64,000 bases of DNA from Candidatus Poribacteria bacterium. Lineage in GTDB: Bacteria > Poribacteria > WGA-4E > UBA9662. The translations under genes were made by a program, and so were the position numbers. Under the pieces are notes generated by a model, which saw only the letters and a program-made list of their open reading frames with translations, was not told the DNA's origin and made no database searches. The stretch lies in contig PAQF01000026.1 in assembly GCA_002709695.1 (NCBI GenBank), positions 93,646 through 157,645 on the forward strand, given 5' to 3'. Below, piece after piece: positions 27,349-36,349 of this stretch (positions are counted from its first letter, which is position 1; every line of letters begins with the position of its first letter).

Positions 27349-29001
27349 ATGGATATCAGGTCAATTTCTGCTCATTGTTTCCTGTGGGTTACGATTCTAT
27401 TTTTGACGATTTCAATCAGCAACCCCACTTGGCCGAATTCACCAGTCAGTTATTATCAGGACATCCAACCAATTTTACAACGCAGTTGCCAAGGGTGCCA
27501 CCAACCTAGTCAGGCTCGAGGAGACTTGGTTCTGACTTCCTATACAGATTTTCAACGAGGAGGATCCGAGGGAAAAGCTTTTATAGCAGGAGAACCAAAT
27601 CAAAGCTTAGTTCTTGACTTGATTTCCGGAGACCCACCTTCTATGCCAATGGACAGTGACCCACTGACGCAAGCCGAAATCGAGCTTTTTCGTCGTTGGA
27701 TTATTGAGGGAGCAGTCAACGACACACCAAAAGTGGATTCTGATCCAACCATGAAACCACCTCAATACACAATTCCACCGCTGATTTCTTCCTTAGCTTA
27801 CTCTCCCAATGGCGGCATTCTAGCAGTTTCCGGCTACCGTGAGGTACTCTTACACAAAGCAGATGGTTCCAAACTGTTAACTAGATTACTGGGAAAATCT
27901 GATAGAATCGAATCCATCGTTTATGGAACTAACAATAATATGCTGGTCGCTGTAGGAGGAACACCCGCCAGATTCGGTGAAGTGCAAATCTGGGATACTA
28001 ATGCAAATAAGCTGATTCATTCATTACAATCAACATTTGACACAATCTATGGGGCATCACTATCGCCTGACAATAGCCTTCTCGCCTTTGGCTGCACTGA
28101 CGAAACAGCACGTATAATTTCAATCGAAGATCAAAAAGAACTGGTACGTTTTGATAACCATAGTGACTGGGTTTTGGGTACGGTGTTTACCACTGATGGG
28201 AGTCATTTTGTTACCGGAGCCCGGGACACAGCGTTAAAACTGACTGAGGTTAAGAGCGGATCTTTCGTTGACGATATTAACGCTAGTAATAAAGGATCAG
28301 GACCAATCCACAAAATCGCACGCCACCCAAAGTTGGACCAAGTTTTATCTGGAGGTGAAGACAGGATTCCTCGACTCTACAGGATTTTCCGCCAAAAGCG
28401 ACGTGATGTTGGTAATACCGACTTCAACTTGATCCGTGCCTTCGAGCGTCAATCAGATGTAATAAATGCGATTGCCTTCAATACCGACGGATCACAAATC
28501 GCTGTAGGCGCTGTGGGTGGCGAAGTTCGGATATACAAAGTAGCAGATGGCAACCGTATTGCCACCCTTAATGCTGACTCAACCGCCGTGTTCGCTATAG
28601 CCTTTCATCCAGAAAAAGACCAAGTTGCAACCGGCGGATTTGACGGTCAAATCCGAATATTCAATCCGAACACCGGGAACCTGATCAAAGAATTTATACC
28701 AGTTCCCCTTGATTCTGTGCTAACAGGTGCAAAGAAAACGGGAAAAAAAGTAGAAATTGCTAGAGAAAAAGATAATGGCGTTGAAGCCACAACAGAAATA
28801 AAATTAGCCGTTAGCGGTATGACCTGAGGTGCTTGTGTTGCTAAAGTGCAGGATGCACTTGCTAAGGTATCTGGAGTAATTGATGTGAATGTTTCATTGC
28901 CCAACAATGCCATTTTACAATTACAAGAAACGCAGGTTACAATTGACGAATTACTTGCCGTCGTCAAGGCAACTGGTTTCAGTGCAGAAATTCAGAATTG
29001 A
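27349..29001 (+). CDS. Predicted selenoprotein: secreted cytochrome c/WD40 protein with C-terminal Sec-HMA domain
   Basis: 550 codons from ATG 27349 (an in-frame TTG at 27307 adds 14). In order: signal peptide (about 1-30); planctomycete-type cytochrome with heme motif CQGCH (residues 47-51) and a PSMPM methionine; a WD40 propeller of about six blades (130-460); a Lys/Glu-rich linker; and an HMA metal-binding domain (483-550). A TGA at 28825-28827 interrupts the frame at codon 493, exactly where the first cysteine of the HMA motif GMTCxxC belongs: GMT-TGA-GAC, followed by VAKVQDALAKVSGV and ending in GFSAEIQN before the true TGA stop at 28999-29001. The first beta strand lies before the TGA and the helix after it, so the domain is split by it. 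With the SECIS-like hairpin 23 nt downstream, selenocysteine insertion is the best reading. The alternative is a nonsense mutation removing the HMA domain. First gene of an operon with DUF1549/DUF1553, DUF1501 and PPC proteins. selA/selB/selC are not in the window. Confidence 0.85.
28825..28860 (+). promoter_or_regulatory. Bacterial SECIS-like element (TGA plus hairpin)
   Basis: TGA at 28825-28827, then 16 nt to a perfect 7-bp stem AAGTGCA (28844-28850) / TGCACTT (28854-28860) with loop GGA (28851-28853). The loop starts 23 nt after the TGA, within the 16-37 nt range of the published bacterial SECIS model, and has G in its first two positions as that model requires. The hairpin lies inside the coding frame, as it does in known bacterial selenoprotein genes. 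Confidence 0.78.
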
Positions 29002-29052
29002 TTTTTTTACTATCAATACATAATTGCATGTTTTTGTACGTGAGGTGAATCC

Positions 29053-31539
29053 GTGAAAGTACCAATGTCCCTGTTGGGGATCTTATTAATCTTAACCCTC
29101 AACACATATTCCAATGTTAACGCTAATTCCGCACACCCAGAAGCTAATATCAGGATTCCTAAAATTACCCAGTTAAAATCTATACCTGAAGCACTAGTTC
29201 TTGATGGGAAAAATGATGTTCGAAGTATAACAGTTTCCGGATTGACATCAGATGGGCATTGGATTGATCTATCGAAGGAAGCAAGTTTTACAACCAACGA
29301 TAACAAAGTTAAGATTGATAATAACGGTCATGTTCATCCTGTTGAAGCTGGTTGGACGAGCATCAAAATTGTGTTTCGCCACCATTCCATTGACTTATCG
29401 GTAAACGTAGAGAATATTGATACACAACCCATCAGTTTCGTCCGTGACGTAATGCCCGCCATCAGTAAAGTTGGCTGTAACGCTGGTACCTGTCACGGCG
29501 CAGCTGATGGCAAAAATGGATTTAAACTTTCCTTGCGCGGGTACGATCTCGATCTCGATTACCAAACACTAATCACAGATTTATCAGGCCGCCGTCTTAA
29601 TCGAGCCAGACCATCACAGAGCCTCATGCTACTTAAACCCACACAGGGAGTTCCACACGGAGGAGGTCAAGTCTTAGAAGCCAATTCACGTCATTACAAG
29701 ACTTTCCATCAATGGATTGTTGAAGGAGTAAAATCCGACGTGAATACAACTAAGCGAGTTTCTCGTCTTGAGGTTATCCCAAATACGACAGAAATTCATT
29801 TACCTGGTATGACACAACAATTAATCGTCATTGCCCACTATCCTGATGGCACATCTCGAGAAGTAACAAGTAATGCAATATATACTAGTACACTCTCAGA
29901 TGTAGCGACAGTATCAGATTCGGGATTTGTCACTGCTGTGCGACGTGGGGAAGCAGTCATACTAGTTCGATACGAAAGCCTATACAGCACCAGCGAAATA
30001 CTTGTCATTGGAGACAGATCCGGATTTAAGTGGGAAGAAACAACTCAATATAATTACATTGATGAATTAGTTCATGACAAACTAAAGCGTGTCCGTATCT
30101 TACCATCAGCTCTTTGCACTGATGCTGAATTTATTCGGCGTGTATATCTTGACTTAACCGGTATGCCACCAACACCAAGTCAAATTCAAATATTTTTGGA
30201 AGATCAAACAGATTCAAAACAGAAACGCGACGGATTAATCGATCATCTAATAGGTCAACCCGAATACATTGAGCACTGGACGCATAAATGGGCTGACTTA
30301 CTGCAATGTAATCGCAAGTTTCTCGGGGAAAAGGGCGTTTGGCTTTTCCGAAAATGGATTCATGATTCTGTAGCTAAAAACAAACCTTATGATAAATTCG
30401 TTCGTGACCTGCTACTATCCTCTGGTAGTACCTACCAGAATCCAGCGGCAAACTACCATCTGGTGACAACCGACAAAACTACCTATCAACCGGATGTAGC
30501 AATTGAAAATGCAACGCAGCTTTTCTTAGGTATTAGATTTGCCTGTGCGAAATGTCACGATCATCCTTTTGAAAAATGGACACAAAACCAATACTATGAA
30601 CTCGGATCCTACTTTAGTGAAGTTAGTGTTAAAAGAGGCCAACTTCCTGGAGAGCAGATCGTTTATAACAACTATAATGTTAACGGTGGTGTAAAACACC
30701 CAAAAACTGGGGGAATTGTACCAGCTAATGTGCCATTTGGCTCAGCGGAAAAAATCGGAGTTGATCCGCGCGAATCCGTTACCAACTGGTTAGTTTCAAA
30801 AGACAATCCCTGGTTCGCAAAATCCCTAGTTAATCGCGTCTGGAGTTACTTCTTAGGGCGAGGTATTGTTGAGCCAGTTGACGACATAAGATCAAGCAAT
30901 CCACCCAGCAATGCAAAATTACTTGAAGCCCTAACTAAAGATTTTATAGAAAGTGGTTTTGACCTAAGACATTTAATGCATACAATCACCAAATCTCGAA
31001 CATACCAGCAAAGTATCAAAACAAATCGTTGGAACCAAGAAGACGAGATCAATTTTTCGCACGCAATTCCTAGAAGATTAACCGCAGAACAAATGCTAGA
31101 TGCAGTTTCTATAGCAACAGGAAGCCAACCAAATTTTTCAGGTGTTCCCGAAGGATTTCGTGCGGTTCAGTTGCCTGATAGTAGCCTCGATGATGGAGGG
31201 TTCCTGAAACTTTTCGGTCGCCCCGAACGCGAATCAGCCTGCGAATGTGCAAGAACAACACAGGTCAGTTTATCACATGCTCTCAACCTAATTAATGGAC
31301 CAACTATCGCAAGTGCTATTAATGATCCAAAAGGTCGTATCGCCCAACTAACAGAGCAACAAATTGACAATCGAATTTTAGTTAAAAAAATCTACCTAGC
31401 TTCACTTTGCCGCACGCCAAGTGAAGCTGAATTAATCAACGCAGTTGAACACATTTCGAAAGCAGAGTCCCAAGTCGGAGGTGCTCAGGATCTTCTATGG
31501 GCATTGATCAACAGTCCCTCATTTCTATTCAACCGATAA
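29053..31539 (+). CDS. Secreted DUF1549/DUF1553 planctomycete-type cytochrome protein with Ig-like domains
   Basis: 828 residues; GTG start with GAGGTG upstream. Signal peptide 1-24; a Big2-like Ig domain (about 30-125); a cytochrome-like segment with the heme-type motif CNAGTCH (CX4CH) near residue 142; a second Big2 domain (about 235-315); DUF1549 (about 345-545), which has a canonical heme motif CAKCHDHPF; and DUF1553 (about 590-800) with NPWFAKSLVNRVWSYFLGRG. It lacks the usual membrane anchor. In planctomycetes this family is always next to DUF1501 and is thought to act in the periplasm on polysaccharide or redox substrates; its reaction is not established. It follows the selenoprotein-like gene by 51 nt and likely shares its mRNA. 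Confidence 0.92.
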   Translation: MKVPMSLLGILLILTLNTYSNVNANSAHPEANIRIPKITQLKSIPEALVLDGKNDVRSITVSGLTSDGHWIDLSKEASFTTNDNKVKIDNNGHVHPVEAGWTSIKIVFRHHSIDLSVNVENIDTQPISFVRDVMPAISKVGCNAGTCHGAADGKNGFKLSLRGYDLDLDYQTLITDLSGRRLNRARPSQSLMLLKPTQGVPHGGGQVLEANSRHYKTFHQWIVEGVKSDVNTTKRVSRLEVIPNTTEIHLPGMTQQLIVIAHYPDGTSREVTSNAIYTSTLSDVATVSDSGFVTAVRRGEAVILVRYESLYSTSEILVIGDRSGFKWEETTQYNYIDELVHDKLKRVRILPSALCTDAEFIRRVYLDLTGMPPTPSQIQIFLEDQTDSKQKRDGLIDHLIGQPEYIEHWTHKWADLLQCNRKFLGEKGVWLFRKWIHDSVAKNKPYDKFVRDLLLSSGSTYQNPAANYHLVTTDKTTYQPDVAIENATQLFLGIRFACAKCHDHPFEKWTQNQYYELGSYFSEVSVKRGQLPGEQIVYNNYNVNGGVKHPKTGGIVPANVPFGSAEKIGVDPRESVTNWLVSKDNPWFAKSLVNRVWSYFLGRGIVEPVDDIRSSNPPSNAKLLEALTKDFIESGFDLRHLMHTITKSRTYQQSIKTNRWNQEDEINFSHAIPRRLTAEQMLDAVSIATGSQPNFSGVPEGFRAVQLPDSSLDDGGFLKLFGRPERESACECARTTQVSLSHALNLINGPTIASAINDPKGRIAQLTEQQIDNRILVKKIYLASLCRTPSEAELINAVEHISKAESQVGGAQDLLWALINSPSFLFNR

Positions 31540-31603
31540 AAGGAATTCACTCAAACACTCTAGCAATATATTAAGGAATAAGGAGCCAAAAGGAGAACAA
31601 CAA

Positions 31604-33049
31604 ATGTTATCTATTCCCGGAAAAAAAGCACAATTATGTGATGGGGTTTCTAGGCGAGAGTTTCTTAGGGTTGGAGGTGCCGCAATGCTTGGCATGAGCC
31701 TACCGCAAATTTTAGCACTCCAAGCCAGAGCAAATACAATTGTTACACCTTCTCAAACGCTTAACGGTTTTGGCAAAGCAAAGTCAGTAATCTTGATGTT
31801 TTTACAGGGTGGCCCCAGTCACATAGATATCTGGGATCCTAAACCGGATGCCCCCTCAAATGTACGTGGTGAGTTCAAACCAATTAAGACAAACGTTCCC
31901 GGTATCTGGTTATCTGAAACTATGCCGCGTTTGGCAAAACAAATGGATAAAGCAACATTAATTCGTTCTGTCAGTTATACACCTGTGGGTCTTTTTAATC
32001 ATACTGCTGCAATGTACCAAATGGTGACAGGATCTACACCAGATAAGGTTTCTCCTTCTGGACAATTAGATCCACCTTCACCTAAAGATCACCCCAATGT
32101 TGCTTCTCATGTGGCCAAATTTCTCCCACCCGAAGTCCCAATGCTAGCTGGAGTTCAATTGCCACGTCCACTACAGGAAAGTAACATTATTGGAAAAGGC
32201 GGTACAGGTGGATTTCTGGGGCGAGCTTACGATCCATACTTTTTCTTTCAGGACCCAAATGAGGAAGTGAAGCTAGACGAATTCAGTCTTAGGGAAGAAA
32301 TTCCTGCTGCGCGCCTGAAACGCCGGGCGAACCTCCTTGAAACGATCAACGCTTCAATGCCGGAACTTGAAAAAGTGGCTGATTCTTATGCTCTAAACGA
32401 ATATTATGAAAAAGCCTATGATCTAATACTTTCCGAACGTGCCAGAAACGCGTTCGATCTAACACAAGAAACAGATGCGATGCGTGACCGTTATGGTCGC
32501 CACACCTTTGGTCAAAGTGTATTGCTAGCACGCCGACTGATTGAAGCAGGCACCCGTTTTGTCCAAGTGAATTGGCCATCAGTAGCAAACGGAGATCCCA
32601 ACACAACAGCGTGGGACACTCATGCAGCCAATTTTGGTCCACTAAGAAATTTACACTGTCCAAAACTAGATAGTGCAGTCTCCTCATTATTGGACGATCT
32701 AGACCAACGCGGGTTATTAGAGGAAACGCTTGTTCTTGCTATCGGTGAATTCGGCAGGTCCCCCCGGCTAGGTGTAAGTACTTCAGGTAACAGTAATTCC
32801 CCTGATGGGCGGGATCATTGGCCATATTGTTATACTGGACTAATTGCTGGTGCAGGTATCCAAGGAGGACAAGTCTATGGAAAATCAGACGCAACTGGTT
32901 CGACACCGTTGGAAGACCCTGTACACCCAAGAGATATTCTTGCCACGGTTTACCATACTTTGGGAATTAATCCCAAAACAGAGGTCTTTAACCATCTTGA
33001 TCAACCAAGAGAGTTGGTTAGCGGTGAACCAGTCCTAGGGCTTTTTTAG
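31604..33049 (+). CDS. DUF1501 family protein, Tat-exported
   Basis: 481 residues of the DUF1501 family (alkaline-phosphatase/sulfatase-fold relatives). The N-terminus has a twin-arginine signal, SRREFLRVGGAAMLGM (about residues 19-34), so it is exported folded, probably with metals. Family marks are seen: LMFLQGGPSHIDIWDPKPDAP near residue 68, WDTHAANFG near residue 335 and GEFGRSPRLG near residue 378, plus GRDHWPYCYT. AAGGAG is 8 nt before ATG. It is the standard partner of the preceding DUF1549/DUF1553 protein. The enzymatic reaction is unknown. Confidence 0.93.
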   Translation: MLSIPGKKAQLCDGVSRREFLRVGGAAMLGMSLPQILALQARANTIVTPSQTLNGFGKAKSVILMFLQGGPSHIDIWDPKPDAPSNVRGEFKPIKTNVPGIWLSETMPRLAKQMDKATLIRSVSYTPVGLFNHTAAMYQMVTGSTPDKVSPSGQLDPPSPKDHPNVASHVAKFLPPEVPMLAGVQLPRPLQESNIIGKGGTGGFLGRAYDPYFFFQDPNEEVKLDEFSLREEIPAARLKRRANLLETINASMPELEKVADSYALNEYYEKAYDLILSERARNAFDLTQETDAMRDRYGRHTFGQSVLLARRLIEAGTRFVQVNWPSVANGDPNTTAWDTHAANFGPLRNLHCPKLDSAVSSLLDDLDQRGLLEETLVLAIGEFGRSPRLGVSTSGNSNSPDGRDHWPYCYTGLIAGAGIQGGQVYGKSDATGSTPLEDPVHPRDILATVYHTLGINPKTEVFNHLDQPRELVSGEPVLGLF

Positions 33050-33063
33050 CCATACACCATAGA

Positions 33064-35409
33064 ATGAAAAATTCCATAAGAAAAATCCCGCTCTTGTACT
33101 ATGCCTTACTGTGCTTGGTAAATCCAATTCATTTAATCCAAGCACAGGCAATTCCTCAACTCACCTCCATTGCACCAATTTCCGGCCAACGAGGCACAAC
33201 AGTCGAAGTAATCTTGCAAGGCCAAAACTTAGATCAGGTAACGGAATTTCTGTTTAGTGGTTCAGGAATTTCTGCCGAAATTAAAAATGCTGACTCCCAA
33301 CCACTTGTTCAATTCAATGGACAGGGAATATCAGGAAAGATACCAACAGACGCTCGCCTCACCATCCAGCTTACAATAGCCCCATCTACCCCAGTCGGCT
33401 CCCAAAACCTTCGTCTTGCGGCAAAAAATGGCGTATCCAACCCAAAGCGTTTCATTGTCAGCGACCTACCAGAGATTACCGAAACTGAACCTAACTCAAC
33501 AATTGCTCAAGCTAATATCCTAATACTACCCACCGTCGTTAATGGTACCATCACAAGCTCGGACGATCTTGATTTGTTCCAGTTTCCAGCGAAAAAAAAT
33601 CAGCGAATAATATGCGATGTGCACGCATCCAGAATTGGATCTCCACTAGATTCCTTACTCACCCTCTTCGATCCTGCAGGTAAGGAAATTACCAGTGAAG
33701 ATATCAGCAACGGCTTGGATTCTTTAATCGATTATACTATCCCAGTCTCAGGTAACTATGTATTACAAATCCGCGATTTACGTTATAAAAGTGGCAACAA
33801 TTTCTTTTACCGCATCAGGATTGGAGAGCTACCTTATCTAGACACTATCTTTCCACTTGGAGGTAGGCGTGATACAGAGAGCACCGTTTCTATCACCGGT
33901 CGGAACCTTGGGTCGATTAAATCGATTCAAATGTCAATTTCACCGGATACACCAGTTGGAAATCAGAAATTACGCGTCGTCAACGCGAGCGGAATCTCAA
34001 CAAACCCTCATGATTTCGTCGCTGGAGACCTTAAAGAGACACTTGAAAAAGAACCAAATAACGGAGCGGAACAAGCAAATAACGTTGAAATACCTGCTGT
34101 TATTAATGGACAGATTAACCTCGAAAACGATATTGATTGTTTCACCTTCCAAGCAACTTCAACAACACGACTTATTTTCGAAGTTAACGCACAAAGACTG
34201 GGTTCGCAACTAGACGCCTTCCTATCCCTGTTTGATTCCACAGGAAAACAACTAACTGTGAGCGACGATGTTATCGGAGCAGAAGCCCGAATCGATTTCA
34301 GTTTTCCAAAAGAAGACAAATACACAATTTCAATTCGGGACCTCAACAATCAGAGTGGAACGAACTTCCCTTATCGGCTCAGTATTGCATCGTTACGACC
34401 AGACTTTGGATTGACTATCACACCTGAAAATCCCCGTGTTCCTCGAGGAGGAACAACAAACTTAACAGTTTCTGTTAACCGAATTGACGAGTTCCGTGAA
34501 GCTATCAGCTTATATTTCTCCGGATTTCCGCAAGATTTTGATATAAGTCAGGTTCTCATTAGCCCAGATCAAATACAAACCCAAGTAACCATTACCGCAC
34601 CGAAATCAGCAAATTTGGGTTTGATTGAAGCTATGGCTTGGGGACGCGGATCAATTCACCACAACCTAGTTGAACGGAAGTCTAACCCAATATACTTGAC
34701 TGTGATAGATAATCCAAAATATATTTTAAAAACAGCAGACCTTAGTGTACACGTAGTACAAGGTAAATCAGTGGAACTCCACGTTTTGGCAATTCGAGAG
34801 GAGAAATTTAATAAACTGATTAACCTCTCTGTAGTTGGTCTGCCAGCAAATATGAGCGCCTCAAAAACCTCAATTAAAAAAGGAGAAAACCATACGGTTC
34901 TCACACTAGCTGCAGCTAATTTTGGCCAAGGGCGCATCGGACTCGATCTGGTAACACGGTTACCCTCAGCAGGAACCCACCAAATTGTGGTGGCGGGGAC
35001 AGCTCTAGTCAATAACGAAACTCATGCTCAATCAGCCATTGCAATTCCGCTCATAATAGCGGAAGCCCCTTTTGTGCTGAACGTTGCTCCTGTGAGGCAA
35101 AGTTTTCTATTCCCAAAATCGACAGACACTAATACCCCCATAGAAATCAACGCTGAAATCATTATCGATGTCGTTCGTCAGGGAGGATTCACTGATAAAA
35201 TAGACCTATTCCCTATTGGGTTCCCCGAAGGCCTGACAGGACACCTGCCAAGTATCCCCTCTCAAGAAACGAGATCTAAGATTACATTAACTGCAACTGA
35301 GAAGATAAAACTGGGTTCTTATGATATCAAATTTTCAGGTAGAGCAACTGTCAATAATCAACTCTTCGAACAGGAAACGCCAAGAATCACCATAAAAATT
35401 ATTGATTAA
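33064..35409 (+). CDS. Secreted TIG/PPC-domain protein of the cytochrome operon
   Basis: 781 residues with a signal peptide (about 1-28, ending IQAQA). An IPT/TIG Ig-like domain (about 30-130) precedes a PPC (bacterial pre-peptidase C-terminal) domain opening with ETEPNSTIAQAN (about 140-255). Then a shortened TIG and a second PPC opening with EKEPNNGAEQAN (about 260-440). The C-terminal half is made of three or four beta-sandwich repeats without a clear family. No catalytic motif is seen. It starts 14 nt after DUF1501, and such PPC proteins are regular members of this operon type, probably as cell-surface binding partners. Confidence 0.85.
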   Translation: MKNSIRKIPLLYYALLCLVNPIHLIQAQAIPQLTSIAPISGQRGTTVEVILQGQNLDQVTEFLFSGSGISAEIKNADSQPLVQFNGQGISGKIPTDARLTIQLTIAPSTPVGSQNLRLAAKNGVSNPKRFIVSDLPEITETEPNSTIAQANILILPTVVNGTITSSDDLDLFQFPAKKNQRIICDVHASRIGSPLDSLLTLFDPAGKEITSEDISNGLDSLIDYTIPVSGNYVLQIRDLRYKSGNNFFYRIRIGELPYLDTIFPLGGRRDTESTVSITGRNLGSIKSIQMSISPDTPVGNQKLRVVNASGISTNPHDFVAGDLKETLEKEPNNGAEQANNVEIPAVINGQINLENDIDCFTFQATSTTRLIFEVNAQRLGSQLDAFLSLFDSTGKQLTVSDDVIGAEARIDFSFPKEDKYTISIRDLNNQSGTNFPYRLSIASLRPDFGLTITPENPRVPRGGTTNLTVSVNRIDEFREAISLYFSGFPQDFDISQVLISPDQIQTQVTITAPKSANLGLIEAMAWGRGSIHHNLVERKSNPIYLTVIDNPKYILKTADLSVHVVQGKSVELHVLAIREEKFNKLINLSVVGLPANMSASKTSIKKGENHTVLTLAAANFGQGRIGLDLVTRLPSAGTHQIVVAGTALVNNETHAQSAIAIPLIIAEAPFVLNVAPVRQSFLFPKSTDTNTPIEINAEIIIDVVRQGGFTDKIDLFPIGFPEGLTGHLPSIPSQETRSKITLTATEKIKLGSYDIKFSGRATVNNQLFEQETPRITIKIID

Positions 35410-35454
35410 CAACTTACACAAGAACGTCCCTATCTAGTAGATCTACGATCGATT

Positions 35455-36330
35455 TCAGATTGTACTAATCGCATTAAGTAAAGTTTCACCGATATCTGCA
35501 GGACTTTCAGCGACAGCAATGTTGGCAGATTCCAAAGCTTTAATCTTCTCAGCAGCTGTCCCCTTCCCACCAGATATGATTGCTCCTGCGTGTCCCATCC
35601 GTTTCCCTTTAGGTGCTGTTTGACCAGCAATAAAGCCAGCCACTGGCTTACTCATATGCTCTTTAATATATGTAGCCGCAGCCTCCTCAGCCGTTCCGCC
35701 AATTTCGCCTATCATGATTACAGCTTCAGTCTGATCGTCTGCTTCGAAAAGCTCCAAGACATCGACAAAACTCGTGCCATTTACAGGGTCACCTCCAATG
35801 CCAACACACGTCGACTGACCAAGCCCCAACTGTGTAACTTGATGAACGGCTTCGTAAGTTAATGTCCCACTCCTAGAAACAATACCAACATGGCCAGAAT
35901 TATGAATGTAACCAGGCATAATGCCAATTTTGCATTTTCCAGGGGTTATAACTCCCGGACAATTAGGACCAATTAAGCGCGACTGCTTGCCTTCCATGTA
36001 GCGTTTCACGTTCACCATATCCAACACAGGAATTCCTTCAGTAATACAAACGATCAATTCTACTTCCGAGTCAACGGCCTCCATAATTGCATCAGCGGCA
36101 AACGTTGCGGGTACATATATCATCGTTGCATTCGCACCGGTCTCAGACATAGCTTGATGAACAGTATCAAAAACAGGAATCCCTTCGAAGTTTTCTTTCC
36201 CTTTTCCCGGCGTTACACCACCAACAATGTTAGTTCCATACTCCAAACATTTCAAAGTATGAAAACTCCCAGCACGACCTGTAATTCCCTGTACGATCAA
36301 CTTAGTATTATTATCAACCAGAATACTCAT
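35455..36330 (-). CDS. sucD: Succinyl-CoA ligase, alpha subunit
   Basis: TCA-cycle enzyme (succinyl-CoA + ADP/GDP + Pi to succinate + CoA + NTP). 291 residues, normal length. CoA-binding [11 protein letters not shown] near residue 16, [20 protein letters not shown] near residue 122 and the phosphorylated histidine in [17 protein letters not shown] near residue 247. It is separated from its partner sucC by pgk, an unusual order; 19 nt lie between pgk and sucD. Confidence 0.97.
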   Translation of the reverse strand: MSILVDNNTKLIVQGITGRAGSFHTLKCLEYGTNIVGGVTPGKGKENFEGIPVFDTVHQAMSETGANATMIYVPATFAADAIMEAVDSEVELIVCITEGIPVLDMVNVKRYMEGKQSRLIGPNCPGVITPGKCKIGIMPGYIHNSGHVGIVSRSGTLTYEAVHQVTQLGLGQSTCVGIGGDPVNGTSFVDVLELFEADDQTEAVIMIGEIGGTAEEAAATYIKEHMSKPVAGFIAGQTAPKGKRMGHAGAIISGGKGTAAEKIKALESANIAVAESPADIGETLLNAISTI

Positions 36331-36349
36331 TTATATCCTCTTTCCACTA

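Noticed and set aside
28825-28827. TGA as a recoded sense codon for Trp or Gly (alternative genetic code)
   Set aside because: TGA ends several well-defined genes in the window (for example murA at 17937-17939), and Trp/Gly would not fit the HMA Cys position.
28831-29001. Stand-alone small HMA gene downstream of the WD40 gene
   Set aside because: The first beta strand and GMT of the motif are encoded before the TGA in the same frame, and the only start-like codon (GTG near 28846) would cut off the metal motif.
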